Position numbers and translations under genes: made by a program. A DNA stretch of 64,000 nucleotides from Streptomyces nojiriensis (lineage in GTDB: Bacteria; Actinomycetota; Actinomycetes; Streptomycetales; Streptomycetaceae), in the NCBI RefSeq assembly GCF_017639205.1, contig NZ_CP071139.1:6385501-6449500 (forward strand), read 5' to 3'. Positions 33,371-42,664 of the stretch are shown here, one piece after another. Within the stretch, counting starts at the first letter, position 1. Every line of letters starts with the position of its first letter. The notes below the pieces were generated by a model that saw nothing but the letters and a program-made list of their open reading frames with translations, was not told where the DNA came from and did not search any database.

Positions 33371-33536
33371 TCGTTTCAGAATGAAGCGCGTGTCCACCCA
33401 AGCGCACCTTGCCCAGCCCGGACCGTGCCACCGAACCTCGACCGTTTGCCCCTGAACTTCGACGGCCGCTAGGTTCCTGCCACTGAATGACCGTTGGCGG
33501 ACCGTCGGCCTGCGGCTTGAAAGCGGGAGACCCACT

Positions 33537-33758
33537 GTGCTCAGGAAGATTCTGCGCGCCCTAGCTGGGGATGCGTCACAGCGGTCGGACACCGAACCCG
33601 ACAGCTTCAGCAACCCGCCGATCTACCGCTGGCGCTGCGAGTGCGGCGCCAAGTCCCGCGGTTCCGACATCAAGGCCGACACGGAGTACAACGCCCAACG
33701 ACACCAGTGGCGCCACGGCCTGAGCCACCCGATGCCGGAGGTCTACGCCGCCGAATAG
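33537..33758 (+). CDS. Small hypothetical protein
   Basis: 73 residues from GTG 33537 with GGGAG seven bases upstream. It has a basic N-terminus (MLRKILRALAGDASQRSD), a central WRCECGAKSRGSD and His-rich end (NAQRHQWRHGLSHP). The Cys/His content may suit a small metal site. The family is not recognised. Confidence 0.5.
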   Translation: MLRKILRALAGDASQRSDTEPDSFSNPPIYRWRCECGAKSRGSDIKADTEYNAQRHQWRHGLSHPMPEVYAAE

Positions 33759-33965
33759 GCACGGACCCGGCACGCCCACGAGACGGCCCTCGGCGGCGAC
33801 GATGCCGCCCGCCGCTCCGGCTGCTCTGCGCTATGGCCCGTGAGCTGAGGCACTGCTCGTCACCGTCGGTATCTCGAAGGTAGCTCTTTTGTGAGCGATC
33901 GATCAGTGATATCCCTAGTCGCAGCCGCTGCAACGGCCACCGACCGGGCTGCACGAGGGGGGAAC

Positions 33966-35063
33966 GTGTCGGATCAGACACTGACGCCACAAAACGGTCT
34001 CGCCGAACCGTCGCTGGTGCTCAAGGGTCCGGGGATGCAGTTTCCGTACATGCCGAGCCCCAAGAAGCTCGTTTTCGGGTACGACCCGGACGAGTTCGAG
34101 GAGTTCGTCAAGGAGTGGGTTCCGGCTCTTCAATCCGCGTACGTGCGGGTGGAGCGGCAGGGCGGCACCGGAGACCACGGCATCGATGTGGCCGCGTACC
34201 GCAGTACGCAGGGCTTGGAAGGGCCGTGGGACAACTACCAGTGCAAGCGCTACAAGAGCGCCTTGAACTGGACTACAGCCGCAGGTGAGATCCGCAAGAT
34301 GTTTGCCGGGGTGGTGCTTGGACATTTCGTCCTGCCCACCCAATACGTCTTCGTCGCTCCAGCGTTCGCCCGTAATCTGCGTGAGGCGCTGGCAAAACCG
34401 GTACAGACCCGCGCGAAATTCCTTGAGGGGCTAGCCGAAACGCGAGATGAGGTCATCACCCGGCTGACGGACGACCAGCGGCAGGAGGTGGCCCAGCTGG
34501 CCGAACAGACGGACTTTGCGATGTTCGTGCCCATTGACATGGACCGGATGCTCGCGCAGCACAAGACCACCCCGCAGTGGGTCACGCGGTTCCCGGACGA
34601 ACAGCGCGAACGCCCCGCCATCATGCTGCCTCCGGACGAGCATGGCTCCGGGGAGGCCCGCTACGTTCAGCAGCTCGTGCGGGTCTATGCCGAGCGGTGG
34701 AAGGCCGACGCCGACACTCTGGAACTGATCGCGCAGCACCCCAAGGCCGGCGATCACATGCGTCGGCAACGCGAGGCGTTCTACAGCGCTGAGTCCTTGC
34801 GGCGCTTCGCCCGAGACGCCTACCCGGACGGACACTTCAACGCGGTCATGGACGACGTCCACACGATTGCGGTAGAGGTGGGCGACAAGCGCTTCGAACT
34901 CGGCTGGGACAGGCTGCAGGCGGTCCTGGAAGCGGCTGGCGTCGTGGCGCTGACGGAGACAGTTCTCGTCCGGTATGTGAGGCCCCTGGACCGCAAGGGG
35001 GTATGCCATCACTTGGCGAACGAAGGCCGGCTGGAATGGTGTGAGGAAGGAGGAACCGCGTGA
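33966..35063 (+). CDS. ABC-three-component system Mrr-like nuclease effector
   Basis: 365 residues from GTG 33966 (GAGGGGGG just upstream); GTG 33891 is an alternative adding 25 residues. The N-terminal half has a PD-(D/E)XK nuclease pattern: FEEFVKEWVPALQSAYVRVE, then GTGDHGIDVAAYR with the Asp and YQCKRYKSAL with the Gln-x-Lys. The C-terminal half (SGEARYVQQLVRVYAERWKA onward) is a domain seen in ABC-three-component proteins. The next two genes are the middle component and the ABC ATPase, each with overlaps, so this is the likely toxic effector of a conflict system. Confidence 0.75.
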   Translation: MSDQTLTPQNGLAEPSLVLKGPGMQFPYMPSPKKLVFGYDPDEFEEFVKEWVPALQSAYVRVERQGGTGDHGIDVAAYRSTQGLEGPWDNYQCKRYKSALNWTTAAGEIRKMFAGVVLGHFVLPTQYVFVAPAFARNLREALAKPVQTRAKFLEGLAETRDEVITRLTDDQRQEVAQLAEQTDFAMFVPIDMDRMLAQHKTTPQWVTRFPDEQRERPAIMLPPDEHGSGEARYVQQLVRVYAERWKADADTLELIAQHPKAGDHMRRQREAFYSAESLRRFARDAYPDGHFNAVMDDVHTIAVEVGDKRFELGWDRLQAVLEAAGVVALTETVLVRYVRPLDRKGVCHHLANEGRLEWCEEGGTA

Positions 35064-35521
35064 ACCCGCTCAATAGCCCGTTGGAGATTGGTGTGCGCGC
35101 CCTGGTGCTGCTGGCGGAGAGCCACCCCCAGCCGCTCGACCTGGCGCAGCTGGCCATCCTCGATCACGCCGTCCTCCACAGCGGAGACCTCGACGGTCCG
35201 CCCTCCCTGCACCCTTCCTTGCCCGGGCACTCCGGTGAGCTGGGCATGAAGCGCACCGTGCTGGAACAAGCGCTGCTGGTCCTCATCCGTGCAGGGCTCG
35301 CCAGCGTCGAGACCGACGAGACGGGACTGGTGTACCGAGCCACCGAACGTGGGCCCGCTTTCGTCGACATCCTTGAGGCCCCCTACGTGGGGCGGCTGCG
35401 CGAGCGGGCCGAGTGGGCCGTGCACCACTGGGCTCCCGACACCGACGTACGACAGGCCACCGCGGAACTCATCAGTGGCTCCCTGTCCGCATCCGCGCCA
35501 TTCGGGGGCCGCCGTGAGTGA
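35060..35521 (+). CDS. ABC-three-component system middle component 2
   Basis: 153 residues, MNPLNSPLEIGVRALVLLAE. It is a winged-helix-like small protein: LDLAQLAILDHAVLHSGDLD, GMKRTVLEQALLVLIRAGLA, YRATERGPAFVDIL. This matches the MC2 type of middle component, which links ABC ATPase and effector in these systems. It overlaps the effector by four bases and the ATPase by eight. Confidence 0.78.
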   Translation: MNPLNSPLEIGVRALVLLAESHPQPLDLAQLAILDHAVLHSGDLDGPPSLHPSLPGHSGELGMKRTVLEQALLVLIRAGLASVETDETGLVYRATERGPAFVDILEAPYVGRLRERAEWAVHHWAPDTDVRQATAELISGSLSASAPFGGRRE

Positions 35522-37349
35522 ACTGCAGCTGACCCATCTCACCTACTGCGGAGCCAACCTCCCCCCGGCGCAGATCGTCTTTGGCCGGGAGCTGACGGTC
35601 ATCTACGGCACCTCCGACACCGGCAAGTCGTTCATCGTGAAGTCGATCGAATACATGCTGGGCGGCGCCGACCTGGCGATGGTCCCCGAAGGCAACGGCT
35701 ACACACAGATCCTTTTGGGTCTGCTCATGCCGGATGGCAGCCCGCTGACGCTGCTGCGAGCCCCTGACAGCAACAGCATTTTCCTCTACCAAGCGGATCT
35801 GCGTGATCTTGTGATGGCCACGCCGGATGCGTCGGTCACAGCGGTCCACAACGCTCGCAGCCGCAACAGCCTCTCCATCCATCTTCTGCGCGCGCTCGGC
35901 TTGGACGAGGTCCTGATCCGCAAGAATGAAGCTGGCGGCACCCGCCCCCTCGCGCTGTCCGATTTGCTACACCTGTCCCTCGTCACCGAGAAACGCATGA
36001 TCGGTGACGTCCCGCCGGTGCTACGTACCGGGACCGCCAGCACGCGGACCGCGGAGCTGTCCGTCATGCGATTCCTGGTCACCGGAGAAGGCGACCCAGC
36101 CGTGGACACCGGCCTCAATGCCGGGCAACGCCGTGTCCACAAGGGCCAGGTACAACTGTTGGATCAGCTTGTCCTCGACCTGTCGGCCAAGCTCGTTACG
36201 CAGGAGAACGAGCGCCAGCTCCGCGACCGGCTCATCCGGATCCGCACCGCGCTGGACGAGCAGTCCGCACCACTGCGCCAGGTCAACGAATCCCACCGCG
36301 AAGCGGTCGACTCCCGCATGGAAACCGCCCGGGAACTGGCTGCCCTAGATGAGCGGCTGACCGAGGTCAGTGACCTGCTGGGCCGCTTCAAGCTGTTGGA
36401 GGCCCAGTACCGCTCGGACCTGGAACGGCTGGCCATGGTCAACGAAGCCGGCAGCATCCTCGGATACTTCAAGGTCGGCACTTGCCCGTTCTGCGGCGCC
36501 GAACGCGAGCACCAGCAGGCCAACCACCGGGTGGAGGAAACCACCCAGCTTCACATCGCCGTCCAGGCAGAGGCAGCTAAGACGACCGCGCTGCTTGCCG
36601 ACCTACTGCCCACCATCGCCGACCTTGACGGCGAGCAGACAGCTCTGATCAGCCGCCGGGTGGAGGCGCAGTCCGACATCGGCGTGTGGGACCAGATCAT
36701 CGCCGACCTGGAAGGCGGCATCGCCGCGCTGCGCTCCAATGTCGAAGAGCTGGTCGAGGAGCGCTCCATCGTCGAGCGGGAACTGGAGCTGCAGACTCGC
36801 ATCGCGGAGCTCGACGACAAGAAATCCCGCCTGGTCGGTGAGGGGGCCGTTGTCACCACACGCCCCACCCAGCACATCCCGACCGCGACGGTGGGAGCCT
36901 TCGACTCCATCCTCCAGCAGACCCTCAACGCCTGGCAGGTACCGGCGGCTGACCACGCCGAATACGACCAGTACTACGCCGAGATCCGTGCGGGCGGCCG
37001 CAAGCGGATAGAACGCGGCAAGGGGATGCGCTCGGTCCTGCACTCGGCGTTCACCACCGCGCTGGCTCGCTTCTGCATGGACCGGGACTTGCACCATCTC
37101 GGCTTCGTCGTCTTGGACTCACCTGTGGTCACCTTCCGCGACCCGGAACCCGACGACATCGACGATGTGGAGCTGACCTCCACCGTCGTGGACCGGTTCT
37201 ACAAGGACATGCTGTCCTTCCCCGGCCAGGCCATCATCATGGAAAACGGCGACCCTCCCACCAAGGTGCTCTCCGAAGCCGTGACCTACCACTTCACTGG
37301 AACGGCAAGTGGCGGCAGGGCGGGGTTCTTCCCCGCGTCCATGCACTAG
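35514..37349 (+). CDS. ABC-three-component system Rad50/SMC-like ATPase
   Basis: 611 residues from GTG 35514. N-terminal Walker A is YGTSDTGKSFIVKS. A long coiled coil (about 205-450) is interrupted by a zinc-hook-like CPFCGAEREHQQ near residue 325. The C-terminal nucleotide-binding half includes FVVLDSPVVTFRDPEPDD (Walker B region). The shape is that of the SMC/Rad50-like ATPases of ABC-three-component systems, proposed to sense DNA or nucleoprotein states and release the nuclease effector. The experimental role is unknown. Confidence 0.78.
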   Translation: MSELQLTHLTYCGANLPPAQIVFGRELTVIYGTSDTGKSFIVKSIEYMLGGADLAMVPEGNGYTQILLGLLMPDGSPLTLLRAPDSNSIFLYQADLRDLVMATPDASVTAVHNARSRNSLSIHLLRALGLDEVLIRKNEAGGTRPLALSDLLHLSLVTEKRMIGDVPPVLRTGTASTRTAELSVMRFLVTGEGDPAVDTGLNAGQRRVHKGQVQLLDQLVLDLSAKLVTQENERQLRDRLIRIRTALDEQSAPLRQVNESHREAVDSRMETARELAALDERLTEVSDLLGRFKLLEAQYRSDLERLAMVNEAGSILGYFKVGTCPFCGAEREHQQANHRVEETTQLHIAVQAEAAKTTALLADLLPTIADLDGEQTALISRRVEAQSDIGVWDQIIADLEGGIAALRSNVEELVEERSIVERELELQTRIAELDDKKSRLVGEGAVVTTRPTQHIPTATVGAFDSILQQTLNAWQVPAADHAEYDQYYAEIRAGGRKRIERGKGMRSVLHSAFTTALARFCMDRDLHHLGFVVLDSPVVTFRDPEPDDIDDVELTSTVVDRFYKDMLSFPGQAIIMENGDPPTKVLSEAVTYHFTGTASGGRAGFFPASMH

Positions 37350-37385
37350 GGCGGGCCCGCGCCCTACGGGGGGCCGGGCCCGCCC
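37349..37385. terminator. Bidirectional terminator hairpin
   Basis: An 11-base perfect stem GGGCGGGCCCG (37349-37359) with CGGGCCCGCCC (37375-37385), overlapping the ends of two converging genes. It could end transcription both ways. Confidence 0.6.
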
Positions 37386-38239
37386 TCCGGCGCTTTCAGG
37401 GCCGCAGCGAGGGACTTGCACATCTCGCTCAAGGTGTCGTCCCGGAGCTGCTCCGAACCCACCTTCTCGGCCAAGAAGTTCCCGAAGTGCAGGAAATGGA
37501 TGGCCGTGAGCTGCCGGTGCTGCGCCGACAACGACTCGGCGGCCGTCTTGAACATCTTCAGGAAGATCGCGGCGATGAAGTTGCTGAGGATCGCGCTGAT
37601 GGCCCCGAGCGCACCGATGAGGATTTGCCCGCTCAACTCCAGCTTGGACGGCCGCATCAGGATGTAGAGGGTGGCCACGACGATGGAGAGCCCGACGAGC
37701 ATGCACGCGATCCCGGTGAAGAACAGGATGGCGGCGTGCGAGAGCGACTGGTCGTAGTACCTCTTGAGTTCCTGCTGGTGCTGCTGGAACAGCCGATAGG
37801 ACTTGACGGCCGGGGCCTTGTCCTTGGTGTCCAGTAGTTCGACCTCGTCATCCAGCGCCCGGAGCTCGATCTCGACCATCTTGTTGGACAGGACGTACAG
37901 CCCTATGAGGGTGAACAGGATCCCGTAGAACGTCCCGCACAGCACGAGCAACAGGTAGTGGTGGAGGAGTCCGAAATACCCTGCCCATGTACCGCCGGCC
38001 AACCCCGCCGCGACAAAGGCCCAGCCGGTGAAGTCCCTCTTCCACCTGGCCTTCTGGCACTCCCTCCGCCTCGCCTCGATCCTCCTCGTCTTCGCCCCGA
38101 CCTCGGCGTCCCTGGCCTCCCTGGCCCTGACCTCCGCCTCGGCCTTCTCCTTGGCCTTCTTCTCGTTCTCGAACCATTCCCTCTTCTGGCGCTTCTTGCT
38201 CACGGGGAGTGCCCGCCGGATCCTGCGCGTGAGGTTCAT
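37364..38239 (-). CDS. Membrane protein with TRADD-N-associated-like domain
   Basis: 291 residues from ATG 38239 (GAGGTG nine bases upstream); GTG 38269 is an alternative. A charged coiled coil comes first (about 10-65, KAKEKAEAEVRAREARDAEV), then two membrane helices (about 72-120), a cytoplasmic segment, and the block LFQQHQQELKRYYDQSLSHA with two more helices (FFTGIACMLVGLSIVV and IGALGAISAILSNFIAAIFL). That block resembles the TRADD-N-associated membrane domain seen in bacterial conflict proteins; this match is from memory of the pattern. It converges on the ABC-three-component operon. Confidence 0.55.
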   Translation of the reverse strand: MNLTRRIRRALPVSKKRQKREWFENEKKAKEKAEAEVRAREARDAEVGAKTRRIEARRRECQKARWKRDFTGWAFVAAGLAGGTWAGYFGLLHHYLLLVLCGTFYGILFTLIGLYVLSNKMVEIELRALDDEVELLDTKDKAPAVKSYRLFQQHQQELKRYYDQSLSHAAILFFTGIACMLVGLSIVVATLYILMRPSKLELSGQILIGALGAISAILSNFIAAIFLKMFKTAAESLSAQHRQLTAIHFLHFGNFLAEKVGSEQLRDDTLSEMCKSLAAALKAPEGGPGPP

Positions 38240-38437
38240 GTCCGGGATCACCTCGATCAGGGCGCCCACGAGCCGCGCTCGCGTCCTGCGACATTCCTAG
38301 TGAACGCCCGCCGAATCGGGTCGGCAACTCCCCGCCCACAACGACCCCGGGCCGGCGGCTGAGGTCCGCCGGCACCCCTATACGGCCACTACCGACGACA
38401 ACCATGGCAGCCCTACGACACCAGCTAACAAGCACTA

Positions 38438-39811
38438 CTAGACGGAGGCGAGGAAGTCGATGGCACGTTCATCGAGTTCCGCTGCGCACCGCAGGCCACG
38501 GGTCCTGAACGGGGCGAGGTCTCCGCGCATGTTCTTGACGGCTTTGCGGGTGCGGACCGAGCGCACGCCGTCCATGTGGTCCATTGCTTGGCCCCAGGTT
38601 GAGCATGCCTGCTCGATGCTGCCGCGCTTCAGTAGCATCTCCGCGCCGGCCACCAGGTCCAGGGCGACGATGCGGGCGTATGTCCCGACGGGGCGGGTGG
38701 CGGCGGCGCGGGCGTATTCGTCGGCGGCGGCCCGGTGGTCGCCGAGGGTTTCGTAGACCTTGGCGGTGCGGGAGTACACGGACGCGGCGGGCGGGCCCCA
38801 GGCCAGGGCCCAGAAGGGCACGTCGTCGCCCGGGGCGGCATCCAGGAGGACACGAGCCTGATCGGCTTCGGCGAGGGCCGCCTGCCGGAGCCCGGTCTTC
38901 GCCAGGGTGTGGGCGTGGACGACTCGGAACAGAGCCTCGGTCTGGGCGTCGACCTTGCCCTTCGCCCGGTTCAGACCGGTCTCCGCGAGGCCCTGGCAGT
39001 GCTCGGGCCGGTGGAGCTTGAGGCCCTGCATGGCCATCGTGCGCATCACGAACCCGTCGTGGCCGGTGATGCCGGACTCCGTGGCGAGGGCGTACGACTG
39101 GAGGTAGTAGCGCTGGGCGAGTCCCTGCTGACCTGCGTCGTAGGACTTCCAGCCCAACAGGTGCACCCCCCGGCTCGCGGCCGACAGCATGTGCCGGCGG
39201 ACCTCGTCGCTGCGGAAACGGCCTCGGCACAGCGGAGCCACGTCGTCCCGCAGGTAGGTGACCAGCGCGCTGCGGCCGTGCTGTCCGCCGTGGCGTTCGT
39301 CCATCTCGGAGAACGCGGTGATCATGTCGCGGACGGCGGCGACTTCGGCCATGCCGATGGTCTGGCCGGTGCGGGCGGCGGCGGTGCGGGCGGCGATGTC
39401 GCTGACGTAGGAGAGCGGCAGGGCGGCAGCAGCCACCGAGTAGGCGGAGGTCGTGATGAAGCGGCGGCGGTCCAACTCGTACCTCCACATCGGAATTAAG
39501 GAGTCGAGCGGGTCGGCCCCGAGGGTCAGTCCGATGCTGTCATGCCCCTCCTCGCCGACGGCGGCCAGCCCGAGGTCGGCGGGCGTCAGGATGCGGTTGA
39601 CGCGGCGGGACAGAGCCACGGCCAGGTAGCGGCCGGTGTCGGCCTGCGGCCTGGCTCCGGCGATCCAGTGCTCGACGGTGGACTTGTTGGTCCGCAGGGT
39701 GACACCACATTCGGCCGCCACCGCGCGGACCGCTTTGGCCAGTGCCTCGTAGGTCCAGCCGGACTCGGCGACGAGGACGCAGAGCTTGTCGTTCGGCGTG
39801 CGCTTGGTCAT
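38438..39811 (-). CDS. XRE-type regulator with TPR-like repeats
   Basis: 457 residues from ATG 39811; the frame is open further upstream but without a start of this quality. The N-terminal helix-turn-helix region (about 5-65) is KLCVLVAESGWTYEALAKAV and NKSTVEHWIAGARP. The rest is helical repeats (LAQRYYLQSYALATESGITG, VYETLGDHRAAADEYARAAA) as in the large Streptomyces XRE/TPR regulators. It is divergent from the operon starting at 40012, so it is a good candidate for its regulator. GGTATA repeats at 39826-39841 (minus strand) lie just ahead of its start and could be its operator. Confidence 0.8.
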   Translation of the reverse strand: MTKRTPNDKLCVLVAESGWTYEALAKAVRAVAAECGVTLRTNKSTVEHWIAGARPQADTGRYLAVALSRRVNRILTPADLGLAAVGEEGHDSIGLTLGADPLDSLIPMWRYELDRRRFITTSAYSVAAAALPLSYVSDIAARTAAARTGQTIGMAEVAAVRDMITAFSEMDERHGGQHGRSALVTYLRDDVAPLCRGRFRSDEVRRHMLSAASRGVHLLGWKSYDAGQQGLAQRYYLQSYALATESGITGHDGFVMRTMAMQGLKLHRPEHCQGLAETGLNRAKGKVDAQTEALFRVVHAHTLAKTGLRQAALAEADQARVLLDAAPGDDVPFWALAWGPPAASVYSRTAKVYETLGDHRAAADEYARAAATRPVGTYARIVALDLVAGAEMLLKRGSIEQACSTWGQAMDHMDGVRSVRTRKAVKNMRGDLAPFRTRGLRCAAELDERAIDFLASV

Positions 39812-40011
39812 GAGCACCTGCCCGTATACCCGATATACCGCTTGGCCTGTCCGACACCGTACTGCGTTCCGCTCAGCGGGAGTTGAATATCCATCACGCC
39901 GATCGGGGCGGGGCCCAGACTCGGCCCGCATCCTGCCTCGAAGGTTCGCCGCACGTGGGGCGTCCGCGCCGGTCGGCCGCACCGCACCACCGTCCACGAA
40001 CAGGAGCGATC

Positions 40012-40338
40012 ATGTCCCGTACGACCGTGGCGGCCGACGTGGCCACAGCGCTGAGGCTCTCCACCGCCGCGCCCACCGGGGCCGTCGCCGAGGCCGTACG
40101 GGGACGGCTGCGCGAACACATCAAGGCCCACGCGGACCAGGCCGACCGATACGCGCACAGCTTGCCCGAGGGCCGGGCCCGTGACGTGGCGATCGACACC
40201 GTCCGCCACGCCCGCACCCTTCTCCCCGCCCAGAGCGGCAAAGACCCGGCGGCGGGCCTGCGGCTGCTGGCCAAGGGCGCCGACTACCTGTCCCGGTACG
40301 CCTCCGCCCAGGAAACGGCCAGCAGACCCGCGGCCTGA
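40012..40338 (+). CDS. Small helical protein, first gene of nucleotide-type operon
   Basis: 108 residues from ATG 40012 with CAGGAGCGA upstream. It is all-helical, Ala/Arg-rich (AVRGRLREHIKAHADQADRY), with no Cys and no membrane segment. It resembles small Streptomyces proteins such as DUF6415 that sit beside XRE/TPR regulators, but this is not certain. It is 111 bases from the radical SAM gene. Confidence 0.6.
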   Translation: MSRTTVAADVATALRLSTAAPTGAVAEAVRGRLREHIKAHADQADRYAHSLPEGRARDVAIDTVRHARTLLPAQSGKDPAAGLRLLAKGADYLSRYASAQETASRPAA

Positions 40339-40449
40339 TCCGCCCGGAGCCCGCCCGCCGGCAGGTGCCGCACAGCACCTCGCCGGCGCGCGTGCTCCCG
40401 CTCACCTTCGCTCCATGTGCGCCCATCCATTCGCGACGAAGGGAAAGCC

Positions 40450-41970
40450 ATGTCGAAGCACTCCGTGGTGCTGGACTGCTACACCGTCGAGCCCAGCGGA
40501 CTCGGGGTTCCCCCGTACGTCTCCACCTACGTACGGGCCGCCTGGTCGGCCTTACGGCGGGCGAAGCCCGGGTCGGAGGTGAAGTACCTGACGATCGACG
40601 ATGTCCGCTGGTGTCTGGCAGGCGGGAAGGCCGCCGTCGTCGCGCCGTTCAGCGACCCGCTGACCTACTCGGCGACCGTGAACCGCGCCGAGGCCGTCCA
40701 GCTGCTGCGGGACGCGGACAGCGTCGTCGTGATCGCCGGGGACAAGGTGCCCTCGGTGCACCTGCACGCCGTCAACGCGAGCCTGGAGGAGATCGCCCGC
40801 GCGATGGCCTGCGTGCGGGGCCGCCGCTACCTGCTGGGCCCGATGGCGACCTACGCCAAGGGCAACGCCGAGTACGCGGGCCTCTTCGACGCCGTCCACA
40901 CCCACACCGTCACTTCCGGGGACCTCGCCCTCGGCAGCAGCACCGGAGCCCCGTACGGGCAGCTGCGGGCCGACCGGGACTCCTTCGCCGGGCTCATCGA
41001 GCAGATGCCGTGGAAACCGATCGCCGAACTGGAGCTGTACCGGGGCTGCACCCGCCGGGTGTTCTGCGACTTCTGCAACGAGCCGGAGAAGTCGCCGATG
41101 GTCGCCTTCCGCGACGTGGAGGACGTTCTGGAGGAGACCGAGCAGCTGTACGCGGCCGGGGTCCGCAACTTCCGCCTCGGGCAGCAGACCTGCTTCTTCT
41201 CCTACCAGAACCGGGACGCCGAGGTGATCCAGACCCTGCTGGCCGGCATCCGGGAGCGGTGCCCGGAGCTGGAGGTCTTGCACATCGACAACGCCGACCC
41301 GCTCGCCGTCGCCTCCCCCTCGGGCAAGCGCATCGCCCACCTCGTCGCCGAATACTGCACCGAGGGCAACTGCGCGCCCATGGGCATCGAGTCCTTCGAC
41401 ACGAAGGTCATCGACACGAACCACCTCACCTGCACGCCGGAGATTCTGCTGCGGGCCGTCGAGCACGTGAACGAGGCGGGCGCCGCCCGTGGCCCGGGCG
41501 GGCTGCCCAAGCTGCTGCCCGGCTTGAACCTGATCTACGGCCTGCCCGGCGAGAGCCACGCCACCCACATCGCCAACCTGCACTGGCTCGGCCGCATCCT
41601 TGACGCGGGCCTCCTGTGCCACCGCACCAACGTCCGTCAGGCCCGAGCCTTCCCCGGCACGCCCCTCGCGAAAATGGGAGCGCTGAGCCCGCTGCCCTCC
41701 GCCGAGCACTTTGCCTCGTGGAAGGCCGACATCGACTTCGGCTGGGACCAGCCGATGAAGGAACGCGTCTATCCCACCGGGCTCCTCATCCCCGGCCTGC
41801 ACTCCTACTTCGTCGGCCGCGACGGGACCTGGTGGCGACGGCTCGGCTCCTACTCCATCCAGATCGTGGAGGAGTCCTCGGCCACCCCCGTCGGCACGGA
41901 GGCGGACCTCACGGTCACCGGACACGCCCCCCGCATGATCTTCGGGAAGCGCCTTGTCACAGCGGCCTGA
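40450..41970 (+). CDS. Radical SAM enzyme
   Basis: 506 residues from ATG 40450 with GAAGGGAAAG upstream. The N-terminal 190 residues have a Rossmann-like part possibly related to cobalamin-binding or nucleoside-binding domains. The 4Fe-4S cluster site is ELYRGCTRRVFCDFC (Cys200, 206, 209; CX5CX2C), with NEP after it, a variant seen in one group of radical SAM proteins. The SAM-binding region includes FRLGQQTCFF and LNLIYGLPGESHATH. The C-terminus is a TRAM-like or unknown tail. The substrate is not predictable. Its stop region overlaps the next gene, so it is coupled to the isomerase-like protein. Confidence 0.82.
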   Translation: MSKHSVVLDCYTVEPSGLGVPPYVSTYVRAAWSALRRAKPGSEVKYLTIDDVRWCLAGGKAAVVAPFSDPLTYSATVNRAEAVQLLRDADSVVVIAGDKVPSVHLHAVNASLEEIARAMACVRGRRYLLGPMATYAKGNAEYAGLFDAVHTHTVTSGDLALGSSTGAPYGQLRADRDSFAGLIEQMPWKPIAELELYRGCTRRVFCDFCNEPEKSPMVAFRDVEDVLEETEQLYAAGVRNFRLGQQTCFFSYQNRDAEVIQTLLAGIRERCPELEVLHIDNADPLAVASPSGKRIAHLVAEYCTEGNCAPMGIESFDTKVIDTNHLTCTPEILLRAVEHVNEAGAARGPGGLPKLLPGLNLIYGLPGESHATHIANLHWLGRILDAGLLCHRTNVRQARAFPGTPLAKMGALSPLPSAEHFASWKADIDFGWDQPMKERVYPTGLLIPGLHSYFVGRDGTWWRRLGSYSIQIVEESSATPVGTEADLTVTGHAPRMIFGKRLVTAA

Positions 41971-42664
41971 CTCCATGCTCGGCCTGCTCTCCCAGTACGA
42001 CTGGCAGGCCGAGCGGACCGTGCGGGTCGGCATGCTGCTGCCCTGGGCGAACCAGGTGGTGGAGACCGAGCTGCCCCGCCTGGGCCTGCGGCACACGGTC
42101 TTCCACCACGCCCGCCTCGTCCCCGCCTCCCGCACGACGGCCGTGGACGACTCCTTCTGGCACGGACTGCGGGACGCGGCCGGTGACGCGATGGACTCCT
42201 TGCGGCACCTGCCCCTGGACCTGACGGTCCTGGCCTGTACCTCGGCGGGCTTCACCGGCGGGCCGCCCCTGCCGCCCGGCGTAGTGACCGCCTTCGACGC
42301 CCTCACCGACACCTTGATGGCCATCGGTGCCTCCCGGGTAGTCCTGGCCACCCCCTACCCGCAGGAGGTCACGGACGCCGAAGCGGCGGCCCTGGAAGAG
42401 GCCGGAATCCAGGTCACCGCCCGGGTCTGCCTCGGTCTGGCCGACGGCTACCCCGAGGTGGCGCCGGACAAGATCCGCACGATGCTGCACCAGCTTCCCC
42501 CCGGCCTGGTCCGGGCAGCCGACGCGGTCGTGCTGTCCTGCACTGGCTGGCACACATTGAACCTCCTGCCCGAACTGGAACGAGACCTCGGCATCCCTGT
42601 GCTGTCGTCCAATGTGGCCATGGCCCTGCACGCGGCCCGCCTAGTGATCGGAGCAACCCCGTGA
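41954..42664 (+). CDS. Asp/Glu racemase superfamily protein (maleate isomerase-like)
   Basis: 236 residues from TTG 41954 (GGGAAG upstream); ATG 41975 is an alternative. The fold is the two-domain racemase/AMDase type. Both catalytic cysteines are present: Cys95 in VLACTSAGF and Cys196 in VLSCTGWHT. VGMLLPWANQVVETELP near the start is the substrate-binding block of maleate cis-trans isomerases. Enzymes of this group isomerise, racemise or decarboxylate small dicarboxylates. It overlaps the radical SAM gene by 17 bases and the next gene by four. Confidence 0.8.
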   Translation: MSQRPDSMLGLLSQYDWQAERTVRVGMLLPWANQVVETELPRLGLRHTVFHHARLVPASRTTAVDDSFWHGLRDAAGDAMDSLRHLPLDLTVLACTSAGFTGGPPLPPGVVTAFDALTDTLMAIGASRVVLATPYPQEVTDAEAAALEEAGIQVTARVCLGLADGYPEVAPDKIRTMLHQLPPGLVRAADAVVLSCTGWHTLNLLPELERDLGIPVLSSNVAMALHAARLVIGATP

